A model generated the notes under the pieces. It was not told the origin of the DNA and made no database searches. It worked only from the letters and a program-made list of their open reading frames with translations. Positions 35,516 to 45,256 of a stretch of DNA of 64,000 bases are shown piece after piece. Source of the stretch: Caballeronia turbans (GTDB taxonomy: Bacteria > Pseudomonadota > Gammaproteobacteria > Burkholderiales > Burkholderiaceae); the NCBI GenBank assembly GCA_001544655.2, contig FCOD02000016.1, positions 99,016-163,015 of the forward strand, given 5' to 3'. Both the position numbers and the translations under genes were made by a program. Within the stretch, counting starts at the first letter, position 1. Each line of letters starts with the position of its first letter.

Positions 35516-35531
35516 ATATGAAACTTCATAT
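35516..35531. repeat. 16-bp operator-like palindrome
   Basis: ATATGAA and TTCATAT, perfect inverted arms separated by 2 nt, lie mid-way between two divergent signalling genes, 57 nt upstream of the sigma-28 promoter. It stands out as AT-rich in GC-rich DNA. Likely a dimeric regulator site; the regulator is unknown. Confidence 0.5.
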
Positions 35532-35588
35532 CGACAATTCCTGGACAAACTTGATCTCTCTCGGAATTGTTGCACCTTCGTGACGGGT

Positions 35589-35615
35589 TAAAGAAATCGC
35601 TCACCACGCCGATAA
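35589..35615 (+). promoter_or_regulatory. Sigma-28 (FliA) promoter of the GGDEF-EAL gene
   Basis: TAAAGAAA, an 11-nt spacer, then GCCGATAA: the -10 half matches the flagellar sigma consensus at all 8 positions and the -35 half at TAAAG. The spacing is exact. Transcription would start near 35622, about 120 nt before the ATG. Confidence 0.8.
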
Positions 35616-35629
35616 CTCGCCTGATAGAG

Positions 35630-35652
35630 CGTGCCGCGCGCATTGCGGCACG
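35630..35652 (+). repeat. Hairpin at the 5' end of the GGDEF-EAL transcript
   Basis: CGTGCCGC and GCGGCACG, a perfect 8-bp GC-rich stem with a 7-nt loop, begins about 8 nt after the predicted sigma-28 start. It may stabilise or regulate the message. Confidence 0.5.
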
Positions 35653-35740
35653 TCCCGGCCGGAACCCGCGAGACGCGGCGTTTCGCGCGCCGCCGTTCGT
35701 CCGACGAAGGGGAGCGCAGCCGCCAGAACCCTACGAGACC

Positions 35741-37630
35741 ATGCAAGCGAACCGGATCAATGTCTCCCGCCGTGCACCGTGGCGCATCGCGCTCGATGTG
35801 CTCGCGCGCGCATGGGGAAGCACCGCGCGCAAGGAGCACGACCGCGCGCCCGACGCGCATCCCGAAGCAAGCCCGCCGGAGCCGTCCGGCGACGCCGTGA
35901 CGAGCGCGGCGACTGCCGTAACCGCCGCACCCGCCCTGGCCGGCGCAACCGAAGCGACGCTCGGCGCGGTCGATTTCCTCGCGCAGCTCGACGACGCGCT
36001 GCGCTTTCAATATGTATCGGATGCGAGCATCGAGTTCATCGGCTATCACCGTGACTATCTGAGCATGCTGACGCTGCACGATCTCGTCGCGTCCGAAGAG
36101 GCCGACGAACTGCACGCGCTCGTCGCCCGGGCGCGCGCGAGCGGCAGGCTCGAATCGGCGACGCTGACCGTCGTGAAGTCGCTCACCTATCCCGTCTGCG
36201 TCGAGCTGCGGCTCGTATCGACGGCCGCGCGCGGCGCGCCCGGTTTCGCGCTCGCCGCGTTCGACGTGGCGCACTGGCGGGAGCGCGAGGCATCGCTCAC
36301 GCACGCGCTCAACCACGATCCGCTGACAGGCCTCGACAACCTCGTTGCGCTCAAGACGGCGATCAGCGCGGCGCAGGATGAGGCCGAGCTCATGCGCACG
36401 CACGCCGGACTCGTGCTGCTCGACATCGACGATTATCAGCGCATCAACCGCGCGCTCGGCTACGACGCCGGCGACGAGCTTCTGCGCGAGACCGCGCGCC
36501 GCATCCAGCACACGGCCGGGCACGGGGAGCGCGTGGCCCGCGTGTCCGGCGACGAATTCGCCGTGCTCCTGCCCGCCGGCACCACGGCGGAACTCGCCGA
36601 GGGTCTCGGGCGGCGCCTGCTCACCGCGATCGCGCAGCCGTATCGGCATCGCGGGCAGCACACGCATTTGTCGGCGAGCGTGGGGGTCGCGCTGTATCCG
36701 GATCAGAGCGGCAAGAACGCGAAGAGCGGCGCGCAAACGAGTCTGCTGCGCATGGCCGACCAGGCGCTCGCGCAGGCGAAGGAATCGGGCGGCAACGCGC
36801 TCGTCTTCCACACGATCGACGACAACCCCGCCGACGCCGAGCGCCTGAAGCTCGAAGCGGATCTGTACGAAGCCGTGCGCAACGGCGAGTTCTCGCTGTA
36901 CTTCCAGCCGATCACGAAGATCCGCACGGGCGCGGTGGTCGGCGTGGAAGCGCTGATGCGCTGGAATCATCCGGTGCACGGGCTCGTGCCGCCGTCGACG
37001 TTCATCCCGCTCGCGGAATCGATCGGCCTCATCAACTATCTGGGCAACTGGGTGCTGAAGGCCGCGTGCATGCAGATCACGCAGTGGGATGCGATCGGCA
37101 TCCGGCTCGATTACGTGTCGGTGAACGTGTCGCCGCAGCAGTTCCGCGACAAGCGCTTCACCGCGGCCGTGAAGGAAGCGCTCGCGCTCACCGGCATCGA
37201 CGCGCGCCGGCTCGTCTTCGAGATCACCGAGAGCCTCCTGATGCACGATCCGGAAGAAGCGACGCGCCTTCTGGAAGCGCTGAGGTCGATCGGCATTCGC
37301 TTCGCCGTGGACGATTTCGGCACCGGGTATTCGAGCCTCGCGTATTTACAACGTTTTCCGCTTTCGAAGCTCAAGATCGACCGCAGCTTTGTCGAGAACC
37401 TGATTACGTCCCGCAACAACCGCGCGATCGTGAGCGCGGTCGTCGGGCTCGCGCAGTCGCTCGGGCTGGAACTGGTCGCCGAAGGGGTGGAGACCGAAGC
37501 GCAGCGCGATTTGCTGGCGGACCTCGGCTGCGACCATATTCAGGGCTGGCTCATCAGCCACGCGATGCCGTCGGACGAGCTGGCGCGCTCGTTCCAGTCG
37601 AATACGCTCGTGCTGCATGAGTCATCATGA
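35741..37630 (+). CDS. GGDEF-EAL c-di-GMP turnover protein
   Basis: A 629-residue protein. A disordered N-terminus is followed by a PAS-like sensor segment (about 75-175), a GGDEF domain with SGDEF at about 269-273, and a C-terminal EAL domain (about 370-620). The EAL catalytic set looks complete: EALMRW, VNVSPQQF, FEITES, VDDFGTGYSSLAYL, KIDRSF and EGVETEAQ. The GGDEF site has Ser for the first Gly, which many active or GTP-binding domains tolerate. I expect phosphodiesterase activity, perhaps GTP-modulated. The start MQANRIN follows the sigma-28 leader; a longer frame from 35567 would begin before the promoter. Confidence 0.93.
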   Translation: MQANRINVSRRAPWRIALDVLARAWGSTARKEHDRAPDAHPEASPPEPSGDAVTSAATAVTAAPALAGATEATLGAVDFLAQLDDALRFQYVSDASIEFIGYHRDYLSMLTLHDLVASEEADELHALVARARASGRLESATLTVVKSLTYPVCVELRLVSTAARGAPGFALAAFDVAHWREREASLTHALNHDPLTGLDNLVALKTAISAAQDEAELMRTHAGLVLLDIDDYQRINRALGYDAGDELLRETARRIQHTAGHGERVARVSGDEFAVLLPAGTTAELAEGLGRRLLTAIAQPYRHRGQHTHLSASVGVALYPDQSGKNAKSGAQTSLLRMADQALAQAKESGGNALVFHTIDDNPADAERLKLEADLYEAVRNGEFSLYFQPITKIRTGAVVGVEALMRWNHPVHGLVPPSTFIPLAESIGLINYLGNWVLKAACMQITQWDAIGIRLDYVSVNVSPQQFRDKRFTAAVKEALALTGIDARRLVFEITESLLMHDPEEATRLLEALRSIGIRFAVDDFGTGYSSLAYLQRFPLSKLKIDRSFVENLITSRNNRAIVSAVVGLAQSLGLELVAEGVETEAQRDLLADLGCDHIQGWLISHAMPSDELARSFQSNTLVLHESS

Positions 37631-37771
37631 GCGGGCGATCGTTCGTGTTCTAATCGAAGGACGCGCCGTAACTCCCTAATAACGTGTACATTTCGTTGTC
37701 AGGGTGGATTGAATTTGTTGGGCCGCCTCGGGTCAGCCGTCGCGTAACGAACAGGCTTCTTACTTTTAGCA

Positions 37772-39244
37772 ATGGCACGCACCAAGGCCGAATTACTGGA
37801 CAAGTTGTGGGCACGCATGAGCGAGCGCGGGGACTTCCCCATGCTGTCTCAGGCGCTGCGCTCGACCGTGTCCGCGATGAGCGATGACGACCTCGACTTC
37901 ACGTCGCTCGTGCAAGTCGTGCTGTCGGACGTCGGGCTCACGCAGAAGGTGCTGCGCCTCGCCAATTCGGCCATGTACATCGCGTTCGGCGGCAATATCA
38001 CCACCGTCACGCGCGCGCTGATGGTCCTCGGCATGGACGCGGTCGGCCATCTCGTCGTGGGACTGAAGCTCGTCGATCACTTCCATCAGAGCGCGCCGCG
38101 CCGTATCGACGCGAAGCTCGAACTGAACCGCACCCTGCTCTCGGGCGCGGTCGCGCGGCAGCTCACCGAGCACAAGGATTTGCGCTCCGCCGAGGAAGCG
38201 GTCGTCTGCACGCTGATGCGGCAGATCGGCAAGCTGCTCGTCGCGTTCTATCTCGAACACGAGTGGGATCAGTTGCGGCGCAAGGCGGCCTCGGAGAACA
38301 TTCCGGACAGCGATGCGTGCGCCGCGCTTCTGGGCGTCACCTTCGATGAGATCGGCCTCGAAGCGGCGGATCGCTGGCGCCTGCCCGAGACGATCCGCGA
38401 GGGCATGCGCGCGACCGATCCCAACGCGCCCGTCGACGAAACCGTGCCGAAGCACGTGCGCTGGCTGCGCGCCATCTCCAACTATTCGACCGAAGTCGCC
38501 GACGCGCTCACCACGCAGAACGTGGCCGTGGACGGCCGCGAATCGGCGCTCGTCGATATCGCCAGCCGCTACAGCGGCCCGCTCCAGACGGACGCCGAGA
38601 CGCTCACGGCAATGAGCCTCGCGCTCGCGAACGAGGAAGCGAGCGACGGCGTGATCCGCGAGATCTCCGAGCTGCAGGCAAACGCCGATGCCATGGCTCG
38701 CGCGAATGTATCGGCGCAAGCGCGCATCGGTGCGAGCGTCGAAGACTTGCGCGCGTTGCCATCGAAAAATGCCCTCGCGCCCGCGCTCTCGATGGCCTCG
38801 GAGTCGATTCTCGGGAGCCTGCACCTGTCGCGCACCGTGGTGTTCGTGCGCCAGGCCAACAACGAGTTCCACGCGCGTCTCGCGCTCGGCGGGGGCGTCG
38901 GGCCGATGCTGCCGCAACTGCGCTTCTCCGCGGATTTCCGGCCGGACGTGTTCCATCTCGCGATCACGAATCCGGTCGGCATCTTCATCGAGAATGCGCA
39001 CGACGCGCGCATCGACGCGCGCCTGCCGCGCTGGTACAAGGACACACTCGGCGAGGCGCAGGCTTTCGTGCTGCTGCCGGTGAAATCGAACGATTCGACG
39101 GTCGCGCTCATCTACGGCGACTGGACTTCCCCGCAGCACGTGCGCAAGATCTCGGCACCCGAGATGAGCGCGCTGAACGAGCTTACGAAGGAACTGAGCC
39201 GTTTTTTTCTTAGCGCGAACTGGAAGGAAGTCGAGCTGATCTGA
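37772..39244 (+). CDS. HDOD domain protein with C-terminal GAF-like region
   Basis: A 490-residue cytosolic protein. The HDOD domain (about 15-210) shows LPMLSQALRS-type start, VQVVLSDVGLTQKVLRLANSAMY, VTRALMVLGMDAVGHLVVGLKL and a helical remainder. The last 170 residues (SESILGSLHLSRTVVFVRQANNEFHARLALGGG...AFVLLPVKSNDSTVALIYGDW) have the look of a GAF sensor. HDOD lacks the HD phosphohydrolase metal site, so it is probably a signalling scaffold. It follows the GGDEF-EAL gene by 141 nt, in the same direction. Confidence 0.9.
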   Translation: MARTKAELLDKLWARMSERGDFPMLSQALRSTVSAMSDDDLDFTSLVQVVLSDVGLTQKVLRLANSAMYIAFGGNITTVTRALMVLGMDAVGHLVVGLKLVDHFHQSAPRRIDAKLELNRTLLSGAVARQLTEHKDLRSAEEAVVCTLMRQIGKLLVAFYLEHEWDQLRRKAASENIPDSDACAALLGVTFDEIGLEAADRWRLPETIREGMRATDPNAPVDETVPKHVRWLRAISNYSTEVADALTTQNVAVDGRESALVDIASRYSGPLQTDAETLTAMSLALANEEASDGVIREISELQANADAMARANVSAQARIGASVEDLRALPSKNALAPALSMASESILGSLHLSRTVVFVRQANNEFHARLALGGGVGPMLPQLRFSADFRPDVFHLAITNPVGIFIENAHDARIDARLPRWYKDTLGEAQAFVLLPVKSNDSTVALIYGDWTSPQHVRKISAPEMSALNELTKELSRFFLSANWKEVELI

Positions 39245-39279
39245 TCGGCTTCCTTCTTGCGCGCATCAGCCTTTCTGCC

Positions 39280-39723
39280 TCATTCCCGCTTGAGAATCGC
39301 CACGGCCTGCTCGCCGTATCGCACGATATAGCCGCCGTGTGCACGCTGCCATTCCCGCGCGTCCGCCTCGTTCGCAAACCAGTTCTTTTCGTAGTCGTTG
39401 AACGCGCCGGCGTCGAGCCGATAGCGGTCGATAATCGCGCCCGCTCGTTCGTCGATATCGGGCTTACAGACGTCCCAGCTCGCGTAGCCGAGTTCGGCGG
39501 CGAGCATCGCAAGAAGATGCTTCAGTTGCAGATCGCCGCGCATCGCGTGCAGATCCGCGAGACGTTCCGCTCGCGTGACTTTTGCCGCGAGCAGGCGGCG
39601 CAAGACGGGCATGGATGCGCTCGTGTCGCCGTCGCGCGCATGGCGAAGCAGACGCCGCGCGTGTTCGCGCAGAAAGTCGCTGTTGGAAACGGAAGAAGAA
39701 ATCGGACAGGATGTGGACCACAT
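39280..39723 (-). CDS. Hypothetical protein, glyoxalase-related domain-like
   Basis: A 147-residue soluble protein. The middle, KHLLAMLAAELGYASWDVCKPDID, resembles the short helical ...LAR..G..SW motif of the glyoxalase-related family seen in plasmid and phage proteins, but my confidence in that link is low. The end reads EKNWFANEADAREWQRAHGGYIVRYGEQAVAILKRE. No membrane segment. It converges with the HDOD gene. Confidence 0.6.
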   Translation of the reverse strand: MWSTSCPISSSVSNSDFLREHARRLLRHARDGDTSASMPVLRRLLAAKVTRAERLADLHAMRGDLQLKHLLAMLAAELGYASWDVCKPDIDERAGAIIDRYRLDAGAFNDYEKNWFANEADAREWQRAHGGYIVRYGEQAVAILKRE

Positions 39724-39879
39724 GACGTTGTTCCTTTGTTGCGCCGTTCTCGCTGCGGCTGTAAAGGTCGACGTTGCGGTTCGATCCGGAGTTGATGCAA
39801 GGCGTGGCAGGTGCGTAAGACTTTCGCGAGACCGGGCGCCCTGCCGCGCCCGTCCGCGATTCTATATCGACGTAATGCG

Positions 39880-41544
39880 TCAGGCCAACTGGAATTTGCC
39901 CACCAGCGACTTCAGCGCGCGCGCCTGATCGTCGAGCGATTGCGCCGCCGCTGCCGCCTCTTCGACGAGCGCGGCGTTCTGCTGCGTGTTCGCGTCCATC
40001 TTCGTGACGGCTTCGCCAATCGACTCGATGCCCGTCTTCTGCTCCGCCGATGCCGCCGAAATCTCGCCCATGATGTCCGTGACGCGGCGCACCGCCTTCA
40101 CGACTTCCTCCATCGTCGCGCCGGCTTCCTGCGCGTAGGCCGAGCCGTCCGACACGCGCGACACCGACGTATCGATCAGGCCTTTGATCTCCTTCGCCGC
40201 CGACGACGAGCGCTGCGCGAGACTGCGCACCTCGCCCGCGACGACCGCGAAGCCGCGCCCCTGCTCGCCCGCGCGCGCGGCCTCGACCGCCGCATTCAGC
40301 GCGAGGATGTTGGTCTGAAACGCGATGCCCTCGATCACGCCGATGATGTCGCCGATACTCTTCGCGCTGGCATCGATGCGCTGCATCGTCTCGACGACGC
40401 GGCCGACGACGGCACCGCCCTTCTCCGCGATCGCCGATGCGTTTGCGGCGAGCGTGCTCGCCTGCTTCGCGTTGTCCGCGTTCTGACGCACCGTCGATGT
40501 GAGCTGCTCCATGCTGGCCGCGGTCTTCTCCAGCGCGACGGCCTGCTCCTCGGTGCGGCGCGACAGGTCGACGTTGCCCGTGGAAATCTCGCTCGACGCC
40601 GATGCGATCGCCTCCGCGCTCGCGGCGATATCGCCGACGGTCGACGAAAGGCCCGCCTGCATTTCGGAGAGCGCGTGCAGCATCGAGGCATCGTCGCGGC
40701 GCTTGAGCTTGACCGGATACGCGAGATCGCCCGACGCGATGCGCCGCGCGATGTCCTTCGCGTAGCCGGGCTCGCCGCCGAGCTGTCCGGCGAGACGGCG
40801 CACGACCCATTCGGAGACGACGATCGCGAGCACGAGCAAGCCGAGCGTCAGCACCGAGACCATCACGAACGACGAATGGAAGATGAACGCGGCGGAATCG
40901 ATCGTCGCCTTGGCCGCGGCGCCACGGCGCGCGACGAGATCGTCGACCATCTTTTCGAGCTTGCCCGTTTCGACGAGCAGCGACACGTCCTGCGTGCCGA
41001 CTTGCCAGTTCATCTGCGAAAGATCGAGCGGCTGCTCTTTCACGAGCTTGACGAAGGTGCGCAGGTTGTCGCTCCACTTCGCGAGCGCCGTGGAGAAACT
41101 CTTTTGCTGCGCGAGCGCGTCCTTGTCGGCGTGATCGATATATTGCGCGAGCTGCGTCTGCTCCTTCACGATGTCCGCGAGCGACTGCTCGATCTGCGCG
41201 CCAAGATCGTCGCGCTCTTTCGCGGTGGACGCGGTGAGCAGCATCTTCTGCGAGCGGCTCGCACGCAGCAGATAACCGCGCGTTTCCTCGGCCGCGCGGC
41301 TCGCGACGTAGCCTTGCGTGTAAATGGATTCGGTCGCGCCGTTCAGACGGCTGATCTGCGTGAGCGAAATCGCGCCGATGGCAAGCGTCCCGGCGAGCAC
41401 GAGCCCGAACGCGAGCCTGAGCGATGCCTTGACGGACAGCGCGCGCCTCGTCGTGTGCTCGTGCGTATGTGCTTCAGCCGCCGCGGCGTCGGCGTGCGCC
41501 ACGAAGCCCGCGTCTTTTGCGGTGCGTAGCGAAAACAGTTTCAT
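39880..41544 (-). CDS. Methyl-accepting chemotaxis protein (Tar/Tsr type)
   Basis: A 554-residue receptor. After a cytosolic start, TM1 (about 42-64) leads to a periplasmic four-helix-bundle ligand domain (about 65-225), then TM2, a HAMP domain, and a long cytoplasmic coiled coil. The signalling tip ([45 protein letters not shown]) is fully conserved. Methylation helices flank it. There is no NWETF-like CheR-binding tail. It is preceded by a possible sigma-28 promoter. The ligand is unknown. Confidence 0.95.
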   Translation of the reverse strand: MKLFSLRTAKDAGFVAHADAAAAEAHTHEHTTRRALSVKASLRLAFGLVLAGTLAIGAISLTQISRLNGATESIYTQGYVASRAAEETRGYLLRASRSQKMLLTASTAKERDDLGAQIEQSLADIVKEQTQLAQYIDHADKDALAQQKSFSTALAKWSDNLRTFVKLVKEQPLDLSQMNWQVGTQDVSLLVETGKLEKMVDDLVARRGAAAKATIDSAAFIFHSSFVMVSVLTLGLLVLAIVVSEWVVRRLAGQLGGEPGYAKDIARRIASGDLAYPVKLKRRDDASMLHALSEMQAGLSSTVGDIAASAEAIASASSEISTGNVDLSRRTEEQAVALEKTAASMEQLTSTVRQNADNAKQASTLAANASAIAEKGGAVVGRVVETMQRIDASAKSIGDIIGVIEGIAFQTNILALNAAVEAARAGEQGRGFAVVAGEVRSLAQRSSSAAKEIKGLIDTSVSRVSDGSAYAQEAGATMEEVVKAVRRVTDIMGEISAASAEQKTGIESIGEAVTKMDANTQQNAALVEEAAAAAQSLDDQARALKSLVGKFQLA

Positions 41545-41613
41545 CGATCGATCCCCGAATTGATCTGCGGGCGAAGCCGTCGTGCGGCGAGCCCTGGTCT
41601 GGTCCCCACCGGG

Positions 41614-41640
41614 AGTACGGCAAGTTTGCCGGCTTCTTGA
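41614..41640 (-). promoter_or_regulatory. Sigma-28-like promoter of the chemotaxis receptor
   Basis: Minus-strand TCAAG (41640-41636) and GCCGTACT (41621-41614) with the correct sigma-28 spacing (14 nt between them) lie 70-96 nt before the ATG. The -10 half matches the consensus GCCGATAA only in part. The 341-nt gap to the next gene (41545-41885) holds nothing else I recognise. Confidence 0.45.
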
Positions 41641-41885
41641 GCCTTTTTATTGCGAAGCGAACACGCGTTCGCCATTCGCGCTTTTTTATAACCGGCCAAA
41701 AATCGTTGCGTAAGACGAAACAACCGCGACACGCGCCGGTTATCGTGTCCGATTCGCGACAAAGCTTGGCAGGACAACGCAACGGGGACAGCCTAAACTT
41801 GTCAGAAATTCAGCTTGCGCATAAATGTCGCACTGAAAGAGATCAAAAACCTGGGACGTTTTCCGCTTCTTTTCTGCCATTCATC

Positions 41886-43142
41886 ATGCAAACGAGCATC
41901 GACAAGGGCGCTTTGTCGCCTTCCGGCGCATCGGCCGGCGCCGCCGCCGCGGGTTCCGCGAGCACGGGCACGCAACGCACCGTGTATTCCGTTCTGGGCG
42001 CGATCAGCTTCTCGCACCTTTTGAACGACATGATCCAGTCGCTGATTCTGGCGATCTATCCGATGTTCAAGAGCGAGTTCGCGCTCTCGTTCGGACAGAT
42101 CGGCCTCATCACGCTGGTGTATCAGGTCACGGCTTCGCTCCTGCAACCGCTCGTCGGGTTATATACGGACAAGCACCCGAAGCCTTACTCGCTGCCCGTC
42201 GGCATGGGCTTCACGCTGTCGGGTCTCTTGCTGATGTCGGTCGCGGGCAATTTCGGCACGCTGCTGATCGCCGCGGCGCTGGTCGGTTGCGGATCGTCGG
42301 TGTTTCATCCGGAGTCGTCGCGGGTCGCGCGCATGGCGTCGGGCGGCAGGCACGGCCTCGCGCAGTCGCTCTTTCAGGTCGGCGGCAACGCGGGCTCGTC
42401 GCTCGGGCCGCTGCTCGCCGCACTGATCGTCATCCCGCACGGGCAGAAGAGCATCGCGTGGTTTTCGGCGGCGGCGCTCGTCGCGATGTTCGTGCTGGCC
42501 AACATCGGCCGCTGGTACAAGCGTCATCCGGCGACGAAGAAGGGCCGCGCGCAGGTCGCGCATGCCACGCTGCCGCGCAACAAGGTCATCATGGCAATGA
42601 GCGTGCTCGTGCTGCTCGTGTTCTCGAAGTACTTCTATCTCGCGAGCATCACCAGTTACTTCACGTTCTATCTGATCAGCAAGTTCGGCCTGTCGGTGCA
42701 GGCCGCGCAGATTCACCTGTTCGTGTTCCTCGCCGCAGTGGCGGCGGGCACGATCATCGGCGGGCCGGTCGGCGACAAGGTCGGGCGCAAGGCGGTGATC
42801 TGGGTATCGATTCTCGGCGTCGCGCCGTTCACGCTGCTGATGCCTTATGCGAATCTCTTCTGGACGGGCGTGCTGTCGGTGATCATCGGGCTCGTGCTGG
42901 CCTCGGCGTTCTCGGCGATTCTCGTATATGCGCAGGAGTTGATTCCGGGCAAGGTCGGAATGGTCGCGGGCCTGTTCTTCGGCTTCGCCTTCGGGATGGG
43001 CGGTGTCGGCGCGGCGGTGCTCGGGCATCTCGCCGATACCACCAGCATCGACTACGTGTACAAGGTTTGCGCGTTCCTGCCGTTGCTCGGCGTGCTGACA
43101 GTGTTGCTGCCGAAGACGCATGAGGCGCATGCGAAGGGCTGA
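41886..43142 (+). CDS. MFS transporter, fosmidomycin-resistance (Fsr) type
   Basis: A 418-residue major facilitator with 12 predicted helices. AISFSHLLNDMIQSLILAIYPMFKSEFALSFGQIGLITLVYQVTASLLQPLVG is characteristic of the Fsr branch, as is GCGSSVFHPESSRVARMASGGRHGLAQSLFQVGGNAGSS. Members export fosmidomycin-like or other small acids; the natural substrate is not known. The ATG at 41886 is used; the frame continuing further upstream into the receptor region is not supported. It converges with prpE. Confidence 0.9.
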   Translation: MQTSIDKGALSPSGASAGAAAAGSASTGTQRTVYSVLGAISFSHLLNDMIQSLILAIYPMFKSEFALSFGQIGLITLVYQVTASLLQPLVGLYTDKHPKPYSLPVGMGFTLSGLLLMSVAGNFGTLLIAAALVGCGSSVFHPESSRVARMASGGRHGLAQSLFQVGGNAGSSLGPLLAALIVIPHGQKSIAWFSAAALVAMFVLANIGRWYKRHPATKKGRAQVAHATLPRNKVIMAMSVLVLLVFSKYFYLASITSYFTFYLISKFGLSVQAAQIHLFVFLAAVAAGTIIGGPVGDKVGRKAVIWVSILGVAPFTLLMPYANLFWTGVLSVIIGLVLASAFSAILVYAQELIPGKVGMVAGLFFGFAFGMGGVGAAVLGHLADTTSIDYVYKVCAFLPLLGVLTVLLPKTHEAHAKG

Positions 43143-43218
43143 TCGCAACATGGCGTGATGCATCGCGGCGGGCGCGCCGGTCCTTCAGCGGATCGCGCGC
43201 CCTTCGCGTTTCAGGCAC

Positions 43219-45111
43219 TCAGTTTCCCAGCGCTTCTCTCACCTGCATCAACGCGCCCGGATCTTCGATGGTCGGCAACTCGCCCGGATCGCGCCCTTCG
43301 GCGAGCGCCGCGATCGCTCTTCGCAGCAGCTTCCCCGAGCGCGTCTTGGGCAGCATCGTCACGAAATGGACTCTGGCCGGACGCGCGATCGCCCCGAGCT
43401 GCGAATCCACCGCGTGACAGAGCTCCGCCTCCATGCCCTCGCGCGCGCCCGGCGCATTGATGCGATCCGCATCGCGCAGCACGACGAACGCCGCCGCGGC
43501 CTGGCCCTTCACCGAATCCGCAATTCCGACGACCGCGACTTCGGCCACGGCCGGATGCGCCGACAGCGCCTCCTCGATCTCGCGCGTCCCGAGTCTATGC
43601 CCCGCGACATTGATCACGTCGTCGGTGCGCCCGAGAATCGACACGTAGCCGTCTTCATCCTGCACGCCCCAGTCGAAGGTCGAGTAGACCATCTGATCCG
43701 GCACGCTCTTCCAGTACGTATCGACGAAACGCTTGTCATCGCGCCACACGGTCTGCATGCAGCCCGGCGGCAACGGATACGACAGCGTGACGACGCCCTT
43801 CTCGCCCGGCGCGCATGTATCGCCCGTTGCTTCGTTGCGCAGCTTGAGGTCGAAGCCCATCGACGGCACGCCCGGCGAGCCGAGCTTCGTCGGCAATTCC
43901 TCGATGCCGCGCGGAATCGCGATCATCGGCCAACCGGTTTCCGTCTGCCAGTAGTTGTCGATGACGGGCTTCTTCAACGCGCTCTGGATCCACTGCGCGG
44001 TCGGCTCGTCGAGCGGCTCGCCCGCGAGAAACAGCGTGCGCAGACTCGACAGATCGTATTTCTCCATCAGCGCCGGGTCCTGCTTCTTGAGCACGCGAAT
44101 CGCAGTCGGCGCGGTGAACATCAGGTTGATTTTGTACTGCTCGACGAGCCGCCACCAGACGCCGCCGTCGGGACGGATCGGCGTGCCTTCGTACATCACC
44201 GTCGTCAGTCCGGCGATCAGCGGCGCATAGATGATGTAGCTGTGCCCGACGACCCAGCCGACATCCGATGCGGTGAACATCGTGTCGCCCGGCGCGCCCT
44301 GAAAAATGTGCTCCATCGATGCGGCGAGCGCCACCGCGTAACCGCCGACATCGCGCTGCACGCCCTTCGGCCTGCCCGTCGTGCCGGACGTGTAAAGCAC
44401 GTACGAAGGCTCGTTGGATTCGAGCCATTCGCAGGGGACGTGGGCATCGAAGAATTGCTCGCGCAGCGGCTCGTACGAGACGAGATAGCTCGCCTGCAGA
44501 CGCTCGGGCGCGAGCTGACGGTCGATCAGGAGCACCTGCGGCACCTTGTATTCGGCGCGAGACAGGGCTTCGTCGACGAGCGGCGTGTAGTCGATCACCT
44601 TGCCCGCGCGCGCGCCGGCATCGGCGGTGACGATGAGCGCAGGCTCGGCGTCATCGATGCGTGCCGCGAGATTCGGCGCCGCGAAGCCGCCGAACACGAC
44701 CGAATGAATTGCGCCGATACGCGCGCACGCGAGCATCGCGAAGAGCGCTTCGGGGATCATCGGCAGATAGATGAGCACGCGGTCGCCCTTCGCCACATGC
44801 AGCGAACGCATGACGGCGGCCATCCGGTTCACTTCCGCATGCAGCTCGGCGTAGGTGTAGCGGCGCTCGATGCCCGTTTCCGTCGAGACATAGACGAGCG
44901 CGTCCTGTTGCGCGCGCGAGGCCAGATGCCGGTCCACCGCGTTATGGCACAGATTCGTCTTGCCGCCGACGAACCAGCGCGCGAACGGCGGCTTGCTGCG
45001 GTCGAGCACCTGATCGAATGGCGTCTGCCAATGAATGCGTCGGGCCTGTTCGGCCCAAAACGCTTCGGGCTCCTCGATCGACCGTCGATACGCTTCCTGG
45101 TAAGTCGGCAT
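43219..45111 (-). CDS. prpE: Propionyl-CoA synthetase (PrpE-like)
   Basis: A 630-residue acyl-CoA ligase that activates propionate (or acetate) with ATP and CoA. The N-terminal ACAS domain opens YQEAYRRSIEEPEAFWAEQARRIHW; the AMP-binding core has YTSGTTGRPKGVQRDVGG and DNYWQTETGWPMIA; the C-terminal domain has GRTDDVINVAGHRLGTREIEEAL and the acylatable Lys in TRSGKLLRR. PRDVGG following PKG fits PrpE more than Acs. It stands alone without prpBCD. MPTYQEA at 45111 is taken as start; a 703-residue frame upstream has no support. Confidence 0.92.
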   Translation of the reverse strand: MPTYQEAYRRSIEEPEAFWAEQARRIHWQTPFDQVLDRSKPPFARWFVGGKTNLCHNAVDRHLASRAQQDALVYVSTETGIERRYTYAELHAEVNRMAAVMRSLHVAKGDRVLIYLPMIPEALFAMLACARIGAIHSVVFGGFAAPNLAARIDDAEPALIVTADAGARAGKVIDYTPLVDEALSRAEYKVPQVLLIDRQLAPERLQASYLVSYEPLREQFFDAHVPCEWLESNEPSYVLYTSGTTGRPKGVQRDVGGYAVALAASMEHIFQGAPGDTMFTASDVGWVVGHSYIIYAPLIAGLTTVMYEGTPIRPDGGVWWRLVEQYKINLMFTAPTAIRVLKKQDPALMEKYDLSSLRTLFLAGEPLDEPTAQWIQSALKKPVIDNYWQTETGWPMIAIPRGIEELPTKLGSPGVPSMGFDLKLRNEATGDTCAPGEKGVVTLSYPLPPGCMQTVWRDDKRFVDTYWKSVPDQMVYSTFDWGVQDEDGYVSILGRTDDVINVAGHRLGTREIEEALSAHPAVAEVAVVGIADSVKGQAAAAFVVLRDADRINAPGAREGMEAELCHAVDSQLGAIARPARVHFVTMLPKTRSGKLLRRAIAALAEGRDPGELPTIEDPGALMQVREALGN

Positions 45112-45256
45112 GCGCGTCCTCTGCAAAGCGGCGTTGGCTGGCTTGAATGCGGTGCATGGGACCGGAACAGGCGCTGAAGCGCCGGCTCCGGTCGACACAG
45201 GATAGAGCAGCCATCGAACGCTTGCTAGACAGGGCGCGCCCTGATCGGTCCGCTCG

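Larger units (their letters stand above)
35280..35740. other. 461-bp divergent regulatory region
   Basis: No gene is supported here. The region separates the EAL-HDOD gene (minus) from the GGDEF-EAL gene (plus) and contains the palindrome, sigma-28 promoter and leader hairpin listed separately. Plus- and minus-strand frames running into it from the neighbours lack ribosome sites. Confidence 0.6.
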
